Shown piece by piece: positions 35,232 through 43,486 of a stretch of 64,000 nucleotides of DNA. The notes under the pieces were generated by a model. That model worked only from the letters and a program-made list of their open reading frames with translations, searched no databases and was not told where the DNA came from. Position 1 is the stretch's first letter, and each line of letters opens with the position of its first letter. A program made the position numbers and the translations under genes. This stretch comes from Pseudomonas marginalis (GTDB taxonomy: Bacteria; Pseudomonadota; Gammaproteobacteria; Pseudomonadales; Pseudomonadaceae), in contig NZ_JALJWV010000001.1 of the NCBI RefSeq assembly GCF_024169655.1, forward strand, positions 5,810,001-5,874,000, given 5' to 3'.

Positions 35232-35322
35232 GAGCGAGCTTGCTCGCGAAAAACCTCAACGATAACGAAGCGCTCCAGGCAGAACCGCGTCGCTTTCAAG
35301 TTTTTCGCGAGCAAGCTCGCTC
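35232..35322. repeat. REP-like inverted repeat of the GAGCGAGC family
   Basis: Arms 35232-35254 (GAGCGAGCTTGCTCGCGAAA...) and 35300-35322 are exact complements of 23 bp, each a small hairpin itself. The sequence differs from the GGGGGCAAGCCCCC family, so a second REP class is present. It lies between co-directional tonB3 and algH. Confidence 0.9.
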
Positions 35323-35400
35323 CTACAGAAAAGCCGACGGCGCTGTATTCGGATCACTCCCAGCTTGTCAGTTCGCCCCTCCAACGCCACACTAGCGGAC

Positions 35401-35970
35401 ATGAAAAATGTCAGCCCGACCTACCTCAAGCACCAATTCCTGATCGCCATGCCCCATATGGCCGACCCGAACTTTGCGCAGACCTTGACCTACATCGTCG
35501 AGCACACGGCCAATGGTGCCATGGGGTTGGTGGTGAACCGCCCGCAGGAGCTGAACCTGGCCGATATCCTTGAGCAACTGCGCCCGGAGATCGACCCGCC
35601 GGCCCGTTGCCAGGGCGTGCCGATCTATATCGGCGGGCCGGTGCAGACCGATCGCGGTTTTGTACTGCACCCAACCGGGCCGAAATTCCAGGCCACGGTG
35701 GACCTCGACGGCGTGTCGCTGTCCACGTCCCAGGATGTGTTGTTCGCCATCGCCGACGGCGTCGGCCCCGAGCAGAGCGTGATCGCCCTCGGCTACGCCG
35801 GTTGGGAAGCCGGGCAGTTGGAGGCCGAACTGGCCAGCAACGCCTGGCTGACCTGCCCCTACGATGCCGACATTCTGTTCAACACCGCCTGCGAACTGCG
35901 CCTGGACGCAGCGGCTGCCAAGCTGCGGGTCAACCTCAGCCTGCTGACCAGCCAGGCGGGGCACGCCTGA
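35401..35970 (+). CDS. algH: YqgE/AlgH family protein
   Basis: Conserved protein of 189 aa of the UPF0301 family; sequence opens KHQFLIAMPHMADPNFAQTLTYIVEH with the GAMGLVVNRP motif near residue 40. In P. aeruginosa AlgH affects alginate regulation, but its biochemistry is unclear. The start at 35401 removes a 12-residue non-homologous extension. It shares a TGATG stop/start with ruvX, a conserved pairing across gammaproteobacteria. Confidence 0.94.
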   Translation: MKNVSPTYLKHQFLIAMPHMADPNFAQTLTYIVEHTANGAMGLVVNRPQELNLADILEQLRPEIDPPARCQGVPIYIGGPVQTDRGFVLHPTGPKFQATVDLDGVSLSTSQDVLFAIADGVGPEQSVIALGYAGWEAGQLEAELASNAWLTCPYDADILFNTACELRLDAAAAKLRVNLSLLTSQAGHA

Positions 35971-36407
35971 TGGCCTTGCGTCTGATCCTCGGCTTTGACT
36001 ACGGCACCAAACAGATCGGCGTGGCAGTCGGCCAGGTCATCACCGGCCAGGCCCGCGAGCTGTGTACCCTCAAAGCCCAGAACGGCATACCGGACTGGAA
36101 TCAGGTCGAAGCCCTGATCAAGGAGTGGAAGCCCGACGCGGTGGTGGTCGGCCTGCCCTTGAACATGGACGGCACCCCCAGCGACATGTGCCTGCGCGCC
36201 GAAAAGTTCGCGCGCCGCCTCAACGGCCGCTACAACCTGCCCTTTTATACCCACGATGAGCGCCTGACGACCTTCGAGGCCAAGGGTGAGCGCCGCGACC
36301 GTGGCGGGCAGAAAGGCAGCTACCGCGACAACCCGGTAGACGCCATCGCCGCCGCATTGCTGTTGCAGGGTTGGCTGGATGAAAACACCGCGTTATTTGA
36401 ATCCTGA
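35970..36407 (+). CDS. ruvX: YqgF/RuvX family Holliday-junction resolvase-like nuclease
   Basis: RNase H-fold protein of 145 aa. GFDYGTKQIGVAVG near residue 8 and the catalytic-acid segment DERLTTFEA near 96 match the family. YqgF has been implicated in 16S rRNA 5' maturation as well as junction resolution. Translation starts at ATG 35970, overlapping the algH stop. A clear terminator follows. Confidence 0.95.
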   Translation: MALRLILGFDYGTKQIGVAVGQVITGQARELCTLKAQNGIPDWNQVEALIKEWKPDAVVVGLPLNMDGTPSDMCLRAEKFARRLNGRYNLPFYTHDERLTTFEAKGERRDRGGQKGSYRDNPVDAIAAALLLQGWLDENTALFES

Positions 36408-36409
36408 CT

Positions 36410-36432
36410 GACGCGGCTTGCCGCGTCTTTTT
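36410..36432 (+). terminator. Intrinsic terminator after ruvX / before pyrR
   Basis: An 8-bp perfect stem GACGCGGC-TT-GCCGCGTC followed by five T. It starts 3 bp after the ruvX stop and is 60 bp before pyrR. It is most simply the algH-ruvX terminator, though its location would also allow it to attenuate pyrR expression. Confidence 0.88.
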
Positions 36433-36491
36433 ACGTTTGAGCCCGGACCTTGCAGGCAACCCCTGCCGCGCAAGGCCTTGAAGGAGCGACC

Positions 36492-36998
36492 ATGAGCCTG
36501 CCAAACCCCGCCGAACTGATCAGCCAGATGGCGATTCGCCTCAAGGCCCACCTGAAACACCGTGCCATCAGCGAGCCGCGCTTCATCGGCATCCGCACCG
36601 GCGGCGTGTGGGTGGCCCAGGCGCTGCTGGAAGAGTTGGGCAGCGATTCGCCGTTGGGTACGCTGGATGTGTCTTTCTACCGCGACGACTTCAGCCAGAA
36701 CGGCCTGCACCCGCAAGTACGCCCGTCGGCCCTGCCGTTCGAGATCGAAGGCCAGCACCTGGTGCTGATCGACGACGTACTGATGAGCGGCCGCACCATC
36801 CGCGCCGCGCTGAACGAGTTGTTCGACTACGGCCGCCCCGCCAGCGTGACCCTGGTCTGCCTGCTGGACCTGGACGCCGGCGAACTGCCGATCAGCCCGG
36901 ATGTGGTCGGCGCCACCCTGTCGCTTTCAGCCCAGCAGCGGGTAAAATTGTCCGGTCCCACGCCGCTCGTACTCGAACTGCAAGACCTTGCCCTTTAA
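36492..36998 (+). CDS. pyrR: Bifunctional pyr regulator / uracil phosphoribosyltransferase
   Basis: PRTase-fold protein of 168 aa. The PRPP-binding motif is VLIDDVLMSGRTIRAAL near residue 93, with the FIGIRTGGVWVAQ segment near 31. In Gram-positives PyrR attenuates pyr mRNA; in pseudomonads it sits at the head of pyrR-pyrB-pyrC'. Start preceded by AAGGAGCGACC. pyrB follows after 24 bp, so the three form an operon. Confidence 0.95.
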   Translation: MSLPNPAELISQMAIRLKAHLKHRAISEPRFIGIRTGGVWVAQALLEELGSDSPLGTLDVSFYRDDFSQNGLHPQVRPSALPFEIEGQHLVLIDDVLMSGRTIRAALNELFDYGRPASVTLVCLLDLDAGELPISPDVVGATLSLSAQQRVKLSGPTPLVLELQDLAL

Positions 36999-37022
36999 AC
37001 CGCCTTGTAAAGAGTCCCCGCG

Positions 37023-38027
37023 ATGACGCCTCTAGATGCCAAGCGCCCGCTGCAGCTCAATGCTCAGGGCCAACTGCAACACTTCTTGTCCCTCGACGGT
37101 TTGCCCCGTGAGCTGCTCACCGAAATCCTCGACACCGCCGACTCGTTCCTCGAAGTCGGCGGTCGCGCGGTTAAGAAAGTCCCGCTGCTGCGCGGCAAAA
37201 CCATCTGCAACGTGTTCTTCGAGAACTCCACGCGCACCCGCACCACCTTCGAACTGGCGGCCCAGCGGTTGTCAGCCGACGTGATCACGCTGAACGTGTC
37301 CACTTCGTCGGCGAGCAAGGGCGAAACCCTGCTCGACACCCTGCGCAACCTCGAAGCGATGGCAGCCGACATGTTCGTGGTACGCCACGGCGACTCCGGC
37401 GCCGCGCACTTCATCGCCGAGCACGTGTGCCCGCAGGTAGCGATCATCAACGGCGGCGACGGCCGTCACGCCCACCCGACCCAGGGCATGCTCGACATGC
37501 TCACCATCCGTCGGCACAAGGGCAGCTTTGAAAACCTCTCGGTGGCCATCGTCGGCGACATCCTGCACTCGCGGGTCGCGCGCTCGAACATGCTGGCCCT
37601 GAAAACCCTGGGCTGCCCGGATATCCGCGTGATCGCGCCGAAAACCCTGCTGCCCGTCGGCATCGAGCAGTACGGCGTGAAGGTCTACACCGACATGACC
37701 GAAGGCCTCAAGGATGTGGACGTGGTCATCATGCTGCGCCTGCAACGCGAACGCATGTCCGGTGGCCTGTTGCCGAGCGAAGGCGAGTTCTACCGCCTGT
37801 TCGGCCTGACCACCACGCGCCTGGCCGGGGCCAAGCCGGATGCCATCGTGATGCACCCGGGGCCGATCAACCGAGGGGTGGAGATTGAGTCGGCAGTGGC
37901 CGACGGCAACCAGTCGGTGATTCTCAACCAGGTGACCTACGGCATCGCCGTGCGCATGGCAGTGCTGTCCATGGCCATGAGCGGGCAAACCGCGCAACGT
38001 CAATTCGAGCAGGAGAAGGCCCAGTGA
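37023..38027 (+). CDS. pyrB: Aspartate carbamoyltransferase catalytic chain
   Basis: Pyrimidine-pathway enzyme of 334 aa joining carbamoyl phosphate and aspartate. The carbamoyl-phosphate site FENSTRTRTTFELAA is near residue 68; HPGPINRGVEI near 278 is the C-terminal signature. The N-terminal extension (about 20 residues) relative to E. coli PyrB is typical of class A pseudomonad ATCases, where it mediates regulation. The stop overlaps pyrC' by 4 bp. Confidence 0.97.
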   Translation: MTPLDAKRPLQLNAQGQLQHFLSLDGLPRELLTEILDTADSFLEVGGRAVKKVPLLRGKTICNVFFENSTRTRTTFELAAQRLSADVITLNVSTSSASKGETLLDTLRNLEAMAADMFVVRHGDSGAAHFIAEHVCPQVAIINGGDGRHAHPTQGMLDMLTIRRHKGSFENLSVAIVGDILHSRVARSNMLALKTLGCPDIRVIAPKTLLPVGIEQYGVKVYTDMTEGLKDVDVVIMLRLQRERMSGGLLPSEGEFYRLFGLTTTRLAGAKPDAIVMHPGPINRGVEIESAVADGNQSVILNQVTYGIAVRMAVLSMAMSGQTAQRQFEQEKAQ

Positions 38028-39295
38028 AGCTCAGCATTCTCGGCGCCCGCGTCATCGATCCGGCCAGTGGCCTGGATCAAGTCACCGATCTTCATCTGGA
38101 AGCCGGCAAGATCATCGCCATCGGCGCCGCGCCCAGCGCTTTCAACGCCACTGAAACCATCGACGCCAAGGGCCTGGTGGCCGCGCCTGGGCTGGTCGAT
38201 CTGAACGTCGCCCTGCGCGAGCCGGGTTACAGCCGCAAAGGCAACATCAGCAGCGAAACCCGCGCCGCCGCCGCCGGTGGCGTCACCAGCCTGTGCTGCC
38301 CACCGCACACCAAGCCGGTGCTGGACACCTCGGCGGTGACCGAGCTGATCCTCGACCGCGCCCGCGAAGCCGGCAATTGCAAAGTGTTCCCCATCGGCGC
38401 CCTGAGCAAAGGCCTGGAAGGCGAACAACTGGCCGAACTGATCGCGCTGCGCGATGCCGGTTGCGTGGCCTTCGGCAACGGCCTGGAGAGCTTCCGCAGC
38501 ACCCGCACGCTGTGCCGTGCCCTGGAATACGCGGCCACCTTCGACCTGACCGTGATCTTCCACTCCCAGGACCACGACCTGGCCGAAGGCGGCCTGGCCC
38601 ATGAAGGCGCCGTGGCCAGCTTCCTCGGCCTGCCGGGCATCCCGGAGACCGCTGAAACCGTGGCCCTGGCCCGCGACCTGCTGCTGGTGGAACAAAGCGG
38701 CGTGCGTGCGCACTTCAGCCAACTGACCAGCGCCCGCGGTGTGGCCCTGATCGCCCAGGCCCAGGCCCGCGGTTTGCCGGTGACGGCAGACGTGGCGTTG
38801 TATCAGTTGATCCTGACGGACGAGGCACTGATCGACTTCTCCAGCCTGTATCACGTACAACCTCCGCTGCGCACCCGTGCCGACCGCGACGGCTTGCGTG
38901 CCGCGGTGAAGTCCGGCGTGGTGTCGGCGATCTCCAGCCATCACCAACCCCACGAGCGCGATGCCAAACTGGCACCGTTTGGCGCGACCGAGCCGGGTAT
39001 CAGCAGCGTCGAGCTGTTGCTGCCGCTGGCAATGACGCTGGTGGAGGATGGCTTGTTGGACCTGCCGACGCTGCTGGCACGCCTGAGCACCGGCCCTGCC
39101 GAAGCCTTGCGCCTACCGGCGGGCAAGTTGACTGTGGGCGCCGCCGCGGATCTGGTGCTGTTCGATCCAGCCAGCTCGACGATTGCCGGTGAGCACTGGC
39201 TGTCCAAGGGCGAGAACTGCCCGTTCATCGGCCATAGCCTGCCGGCGAGCGTGCGCTACACGCTGGTAGACGGACGCATCAGCTACCGGGCCTAA
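38024..39295 (+). CDS. pyrC': Non-catalytic dihydroorotase-like subunit PyrC'
   Basis: Amidohydrolase-fold protein of 423 aa lacking the metal site. Active dihydroorotases have DxHxHxREPG; here it reads DLNVALREPG, so both His are gone. The DVTPHHL-type segment is DVALYQL, and the SDHAPH-type segment is SSHHQPH, lacking the catalytic Asp. In P. aeruginosa and P. putida such PyrC' chains assemble with PyrB into a dodecamer and are needed for ATCase structure rather than catalysis. The 4-bp overlap with pyrB supports equal expression. Confidence 0.93.
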   Translation: MKLSILGARVIDPASGLDQVTDLHLEAGKIIAIGAAPSAFNATETIDAKGLVAAPGLVDLNVALREPGYSRKGNISSETRAAAAGGVTSLCCPPHTKPVLDTSAVTELILDRAREAGNCKVFPIGALSKGLEGEQLAELIALRDAGCVAFGNGLESFRSTRTLCRALEYAATFDLTVIFHSQDHDLAEGGLAHEGAVASFLGLPGIPETAETVALARDLLLVEQSGVRAHFSQLTSARGVALIAQAQARGLPVTADVALYQLILTDEALIDFSSLYHVQPPLRTRADRDGLRAAVKSGVVSAISSHHQPHERDAKLAPFGATEPGISSVELLLPLAMTLVEDGLLDLPTLLARLSTGPAEALRLPAGKLTVGAAADLVLFDPASSTIAGEHWLSKGENCPFIGHSLPASVRYTLVDGRISYRA

Positions 39296-39313
39296 AGCGG
39301 GCTCGGTAAAAAA

Positions 39314-39402
39314 TGTGGGAGGGGGCTTGCCCCCGATGGCGGTGGACCAGTCAGCTTATCTGTAGCTGACCCACTGCTATCGGGGGCAAGCCCCCTCCCA
39401 CA
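39314..39402. repeat. REP pair downstream of pyrC'
   Basis: Inverted arms start TGTGGGAGGGGGCTTGCCCC at 39314 and end with the complement at 39402, with a spacer carrying GTCAGC/GCTGAC inversions. It lies between the convergent pyrC' and TM2-protein genes. Confidence 0.93.
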
Positions 39403-39428
39403 TTAGGTTCTCTATAGAGCTTGAGAGA

Positions 39429-39857
39429 TCAGCGCCCGCCTCTTAGCTCGGCGTTACGGATCGAAATCTGCGTATTCAACGTCCAGAAGTCATACAGCAC
39501 CCCCAGCAGAAACAGACCGCCGGTCAGCAGGTAGAGCAGGCCAGTGATCCATTTGCCCTGGTACATCCGGTGTACACCGAACACCCCGAGAAACGCCAAC
39601 AGGATCCAGGCCACGTTGTATTCGATCGGGCCGGCGGTAAAACGCAGGTCGGCTTCACGGTCCATGGCCGGAATCAGGAACAAGTCGATCAGCCAGCCAA
39701 TCCCCAACAAGCCCAACGTGAAAAACCAGATCGTCCCGGTGACGGGCTTGCCGTAATAGAAGCGATGCGCTCCGGTAAAACCGAAAATCCAGAGCAGGTA
39801 ACCGATCACCTTGCTGTGGGTGTCTTGCTGCGAAACATCCTGTCGATAGGTGTTCAT
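39429..39857 (-). CDS. TM2 domain membrane protein
   Basis: Small inner-membrane protein of 142 aa. Two TM2-type hairpins are recognisable: IFGFTGAHRFYYGKPVTG near residue 24 and FLGVFGVHRMYQGKWITG near 90, each a helix-turn-helix with G-x-H-R-x-Y. Its cellular function is unknown. Internal similarity of the two halves suggests an old duplication. It stands alone between a REP pair and a divergent NlpC gene. Confidence 0.88.
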   Translation of the reverse strand: MNTYRQDVSQQDTHSKVIGYLLWIFGFTGAHRFYYGKPVTGTIWFFTLGLLGIGWLIDLFLIPAMDREADLRFTAGPIEYNVAWILLAFLGVFGVHRMYQGKWITGLLYLLTGGLFLLGVLYDFWTLNTQISIRNAELRGGR

Positions 39858-40107
39858 GGAGTACCTCTTTGGCTGCGATAGATAAATTTTTTCACTTTCT
39901 TTGTGACTTTTTTACATGCGCCCGACGTATGGCCGATGGTATCTTCCCTCCCCTGAAAGCCTTATGCCACCTGACTTGTGTAGGACAATTGCGGCGATTC
40001 GTCGCGCATTTCCTGAGTTTGACCCCAAGGTTCAGTCGACAAACGGCCTGAGAACGACACAAAAAGCTGTTATAAAGTTGCGCGCAAACCCATAAGAGCC
40101 ACGCCTA
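39858..40107. other. Divergent intergenic region, TM2 protein / NlpC peptidase
   Basis: 250 bp with no gene. A good -10 hexamer, TATAAA at 40071-40076, precedes the NlpC gene by 32 bp, but its -35 (CTGAGA region) is weak. An AT-rich stretch lies next to the TM2 gene (39885-39915). Confidence 0.4.
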
Positions 40108-40740
40108 ATGCGACCATTTTTCAAGACATGGCTAACCATTTGCCTATTAATGCCACTGGCCGCCCACGCCACCAATCGTGAGCAACGACTTCCTAACGTC
40201 AACGGTTTCACCCCTAAAGTTCACAGCACGCCCAGCACGGCCAAATCCGTAAAGCCCACCGTCAGCCGCCCGACTCAACTGAGCAAGGCCCACGGTAAGG
40301 CAGCACCCGGCCTGATGGCAGGCAACACCAAGCAAAGCGCCGTGCTCAGCCGCGCCGTTAATGTGCTCGGTACACCTTATCGTTGGGGCGGCAGCAGCCC
40401 AAGTAAAGGTTTTGACTGCAGCGGCCTGGTGAAATATGCGTTCAACAACGTTGCCGCCGTGGATTTACCGCGCACCTCCAACGCCATGGCCGCCGGCCAC
40501 GGGCAGAAGGTTGATCGCAAGGACTTGAAACCGGGCGACCTGCTGTTCTTCAAATTGAAGAGCCGCCAGGTTAACCACGTTGCCATCTACCTGGGCAACG
40601 ACCGCTTTATCCACGCACCGCGTCGTGGCAAGTCGGTCAGCATCGATACGCTGAAGAAGCCGTTCTGGGACAAGAACTACGTGATCGCCAAGCGGGTTCT
40701 GCCGAAAGAACAGAACAACCTGCGGATCGTCCAACGCTGA
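40108..40740 (+). CDS. NlpC/P60 (C40) cell-wall endopeptidase
   Basis: Exported protein of 210 aa with a signal peptide (cleavage near residue 21, AHA). After a low-complexity linker rich in Ser, Thr, Pro and Lys, the C40 domain (about 75-205) carries catalytic Cys104 in FDCSGLVKYAF, His157 in NHVAIYLG and His169 in HAPRRG. It likely cuts peptidoglycan stem peptides in the periplasm. Its 3' end faces pilT across a short REP hairpin. Not obviously linked to neighbours. Confidence 0.9.
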   Translation: MRPFFKTWLTICLLMPLAAHATNREQRLPNVNGFTPKVHSTPSTAKSVKPTVSRPTQLSKAHGKAAPGLMAGNTKQSAVLSRAVNVLGTPYRWGGSSPSKGFDCSGLVKYAFNNVAAVDLPRTSNAMAAGHGQKVDRKDLKPGDLLFFKLKSRQVNHVAIYLGNDRFIHAPRRGKSVSIDTLKKPFWDKNYVIAKRVLPKEQNNLRIVQR

Positions 40741-40764
40741 TCTGAAGCTGGAATACAGTACCAA

Positions 40765-40792
40765 TGTGGGAGGGGGCTTGCCCCCTCCCACA
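40765..40792. repeat. Minimal REP hairpin (collapsed pair)
   Basis: A 28-bp perfect palindrome, TGTGGGAGGGGGC-TT-GCCCCCTCCCACA in outline, equal to the outer parts of a REP pair with the whole interior removed. It sits between the convergent NlpC and pilT genes and could act as a terminator stem. Confidence 0.9.
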
Positions 40793-40816
40793 TTTGATTT
40801 CATTGCCCACAAGACC

Positions 40817-41851
40817 TCATATGTCTGTCGGCACCCTCGCCTTCTCCCGCGCCTCTTCCCGGCTGATCACGCCCTCCGTGACCAACGCCTTCAAACTCAT
40901 ATCCAGCGTCTTCATCCCCAACGCCCCGCCGGTCTGCATCGCCGAGACCATCTGCGCCACCTTGTCTTCGCGGATCAGGTTGCGAATGGCCGGTGTGCTC
41001 AGCATGACTTCATGGGCCGCCACACGCCCACCGCCGATCTTCTTGACCAGCACCTGGGACACCACCGCCTGCAGCGACTCCGAGAGCATCGAGCGGACCA
41101 TGGGCTTTTCCCCCGCCGGGAACACGTCCACCAGGCGATCCACGGTCTTGGCCGCCGACGCGGTGTGCAGGGTGCCGAAGACCAGATGCCCGGTCTCAGC
41201 CGCCGTCAGGGCCAGGCGGATGGTTTCCAGGTCACGCAGCTCCCCCACCAGAATCACATCCGGGTCTTGCCGCAGCGCCGAGCGCAAGGCTGCCGAAAAA
41301 CTCTGGGTGTCGCGATGCACCTGGCGCTGGTTGATCAGAGACCGGTTGGGTTGGTGGATAAATTCGATGGGGTCTTCCAGCGTGAGGATGTGCTGGCGCC
41401 GATGCTGGTTGAGGTGATCGACCATCGCCGCCAGGGTGGTGGACTTGCCCGACCCGGTGGGCCCGGTCACCAGCACCAGGCCGCGCGGCAACTGGGCGAT
41501 ACGCTGGAACACCGCGCCCAACCCGAGGCTTTCCAGGCTCTGGACCTGCGCGGGGATGCTGCGAAACACCGCGCCCATGCCGCGCGCCTGCTGGAACACA
41601 TTCACCCGGAATCGCCCCACGCCGGGCAGTTCGAAGGCGAAATCGGTTTCAAGAGATGTTTCGAAATCCTTTTGTTGATAGCGGTTGAGCAAAGGGCTGA
41701 GCAAATCGGCCACGTGAGTGGCTGACAGCGCCGGCCCATCCAGGGGCCATACCTCGCCATCCACCCGCAGCATCGGCGCCAGGCCGGCCGACAGGTGCAG
41801 GTCGGAGGCGCCTCGGTGCACGCTTTGCGTGAGTAATTCAGTGATATCCAT
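40817..41851 (-). CDS. pilT: Type IV pilus retraction ATPase PilT
   Basis: Hexameric ATPase of 344 aa that powers pilus disassembly at the inner membrane. Start at MDITELLTQS gives the exact usual length. Seen: SDLHLSAGLAPMLRVDG near residue 17, Walker A GPTGSGKSTTL near 131, Asp box LTLEDPIEF near 160, Walker B VGELRDLETIRLALTAAETGHLVFGTLHT near 200-230. The closely linked pilU of P. aeruginosa is missing: the gene downstream is an unrelated convergent peptidase. Divergent from yggS. Confidence 0.96.
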   Translation of the reverse strand: MDITELLTQSVHRGASDLHLSAGLAPMLRVDGEVWPLDGPALSATHVADLLSPLLNRYQQKDFETSLETDFAFELPGVGRFRVNVFQQARGMGAVFRSIPAQVQSLESLGLGAVFQRIAQLPRGLVLVTGPTGSGKSTTLAAMVDHLNQHRRQHILTLEDPIEFIHQPNRSLINQRQVHRDTQSFSAALRSALRQDPDVILVGELRDLETIRLALTAAETGHLVFGTLHTASAAKTVDRLVDVFPAGEKPMVRSMLSESLQAVVSQVLVKKIGGGRVAAHEVMLSTPAIRNLIREDKVAQMVSAMQTGGALGMKTLDMSLKALVTEGVISREEAREKARVPTDI

Positions 41852-41908
41852 AGGGCTTTCCATTTCCAGTAGAATGCCGCGGACTCCATATCCACGGGCG
41901 CATCCTGA

Positions 41909-42595
41909 ATGTCGACGATAGCAGACAACATTGGCCTGGTTAGCCAGCGCATCCGCGCCGCAGCCGACGCCGTGCAACGTGACGCAAACAGCATCCACCT
42001 GCTGGCCGTGAGCAAAACCAAGCCCGCGCAAGCCGTGCGCGAAGCCTATGCCGCCGGGATGTGTGATTTCGGCGAAAACTACCTGCAGGAAGCCTTGGGC
42101 AAACAGGCCGAATTAACCGACCTGCCCTTGAGTTGGCACTTCATCGGCCCCATTCAATCGAACAAGACTCGCGCGATCGCCGAGAACTTCGCTTGGGTGC
42201 ACTCCGTGGACCGTCTGAAAATTGCACAACGCCTGTCCGAACAACGCCCGGCCGACCTGCCGCCGTTGAACATCTGCATCCAGGTCAACGTCAGCGGCGA
42301 AGCCAGCAAGTCCGGCTGCACGCCCGCCGACCTGCCGGCCCTGGCCCAAGCGATCAGCGCCCTGCCGCGCGTAAAACTGCGTGGCCTGATGGCGATCCCT
42401 GAGCCGACGGAAGACCGCGCCGCGCAGGACGCAGCCTTCGCCACCGTCCGCGACCTGCAGGCCAGCCTGAACCTGCCGCTCGACACACTTTCCATGGGCA
42501 TGAGCCACGACCTTGAGTCGGCCATCGCCCAAGGCGCCACCTGGGTGCGGATCGGTACCGCCCTGTTTGGCGCCCGCGACTACGGCCAGCCGTGA
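41909..42595 (+). CDS. yggS: YggS family PLP homeostasis protein
   Basis: Cytosolic PLP-binding protein (PLPBP/PROSC) of 228 aa, a single TIM barrel like the N domain of alanine racemase. PLP lysine is K36 in LLAVSKTKP; other marks are FGENYLQEA near 53, WHFIGPIQSNKTR near 80 and SMGMSHDLESAI near 198. It controls vitamin B6 and amino-acid balance rather than catalysing a reaction. The yggS-proC-yggT order is widely conserved. Confidence 0.96.
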   Translation: MSTIADNIGLVSQRIRAAADAVQRDANSIHLLAVSKTKPAQAVREAYAAGMCDFGENYLQEALGKQAELTDLPLSWHFIGPIQSNKTRAIAENFAWVHSVDRLKIAQRLSEQRPADLPPLNICIQVNVSGEASKSGCTPADLPALAQAISALPRVKLRGLMAIPEPTEDRAAQDAAFATVRDLQASLNLPLDTLSMGMSHDLESAIAQGATWVRIGTALFGARDYGQP

Positions 42596-42628
42596 AATGG
42601 CTGACCTCCCACTGAATAAGGACCTGTC

Positions 42629-43447
42629 ATGAGCAACACGCGTATTGCCTTTATCGGCGCCGGCAACATGGCGGCCAGCCTGATCGGCGGCCTGCGGGCC
42701 AAGGGCCTGCAAGCCCAACAGATCCGTGCCAGTGACCCCGGCGCCGAAACCCGCGCCCGCGTCAGCGCCGAGCACGGTATCGACACCTTCGCCGACAACG
42801 CCGAGGCCATCCAGGGCGTCGACGTGATCGTGTTGGCGGTCAAGCCGCAAGCCATGAAGGCCGTGTGCGAAAGCCTGCGCCCGAGCCTGCAGCCGCACCA
42901 ACTGGTGGTGTCCATTGCCGCCGGCATCACCTGCGCCAGCATGACCAACTGGCTCGGCGCCCAGCCCATCGTGCGCTGCATGCCCAACACCCCGGCGCTG
43001 CTGCGCAAAGGCGTGAGCGGTTTGTATGCAACCGCCGAAGTCAGCGCCGAACAGCGCGACCAGGCTCAGACGCTGCTGTCCGCCGTAGGCCTCGCCGTGT
43101 GGCTGGAACAGGAGCAGCAACTGGACGCAGTGACCGCCGTGTCCGGCAGCGGCCCGGCGTACTTCTTCCTGCTGATCGAAGCCATGACCGCCGCCGGCGT
43201 GAAACTGGGCCTGCCCCAGGACATCGCCGAGCAACTGGCCGCGCAAACCGCCCTGGGCGCCGCGCAGATGGCCGTGTCCAGCGATGTGGATGCCGCCGAG
43301 CTGCGCCGCCGCGTGACCTCCCCCGGCGGCACCACGCAAGCCGCCATCGAATCGTTCCAGGCCGGGGGCTTCGAAGCCCTGGTGGAAACAGCACTGGGTG
43401 CCGCGGCACATCGTTCGGCCGAGATGGCCGAGCAACTGGGCAAATAG
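42629..43447 (+). CDS. proC: Pyrroline-5-carboxylate reductase
   Basis: Last enzyme of proline synthesis, reducing pyrroline-5-carboxylate with NAD(P)H; 272 aa. N-terminal Rossmann motif IGAGNMAASLIGGL (about 7-20), CMPNTPALLRKGVSGLYA near 116, and the C-terminal signature VTSPGGTTQAAIESF near 230. Start has a good AAGGACCTG site. It lies 33 bp after yggS and 39 bp before yggT in one operon. Confidence 0.97.
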   Translation: MSNTRIAFIGAGNMAASLIGGLRAKGLQAQQIRASDPGAETRARVSAEHGIDTFADNAEAIQGVDVIVLAVKPQAMKAVCESLRPSLQPHQLVVSIAAGITCASMTNWLGAQPIVRCMPNTPALLRKGVSGLYATAEVSAEQRDQAQTLLSAVGLAVWLEQEQQLDAVTAVSGSGPAYFFLLIEAMTAAGVKLGLPQDIAEQLAAQTALGAAQMAVSSDVDAAELRRRVTSPGGTTQAAIESFQAGGFEALVETALGAAAHRSAEMAEQLGK

Positions 43448-43486
43448 TCGTCCCCAACCTGCAACAGGACTAGATAGGAATCGAAC

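Noticed and set aside
41870..41875. TAGAAT as the yggS promoter -10 box
   Set aside because: No acceptable -35 element at 16-18 bp spacing, so not recorded as a feature.
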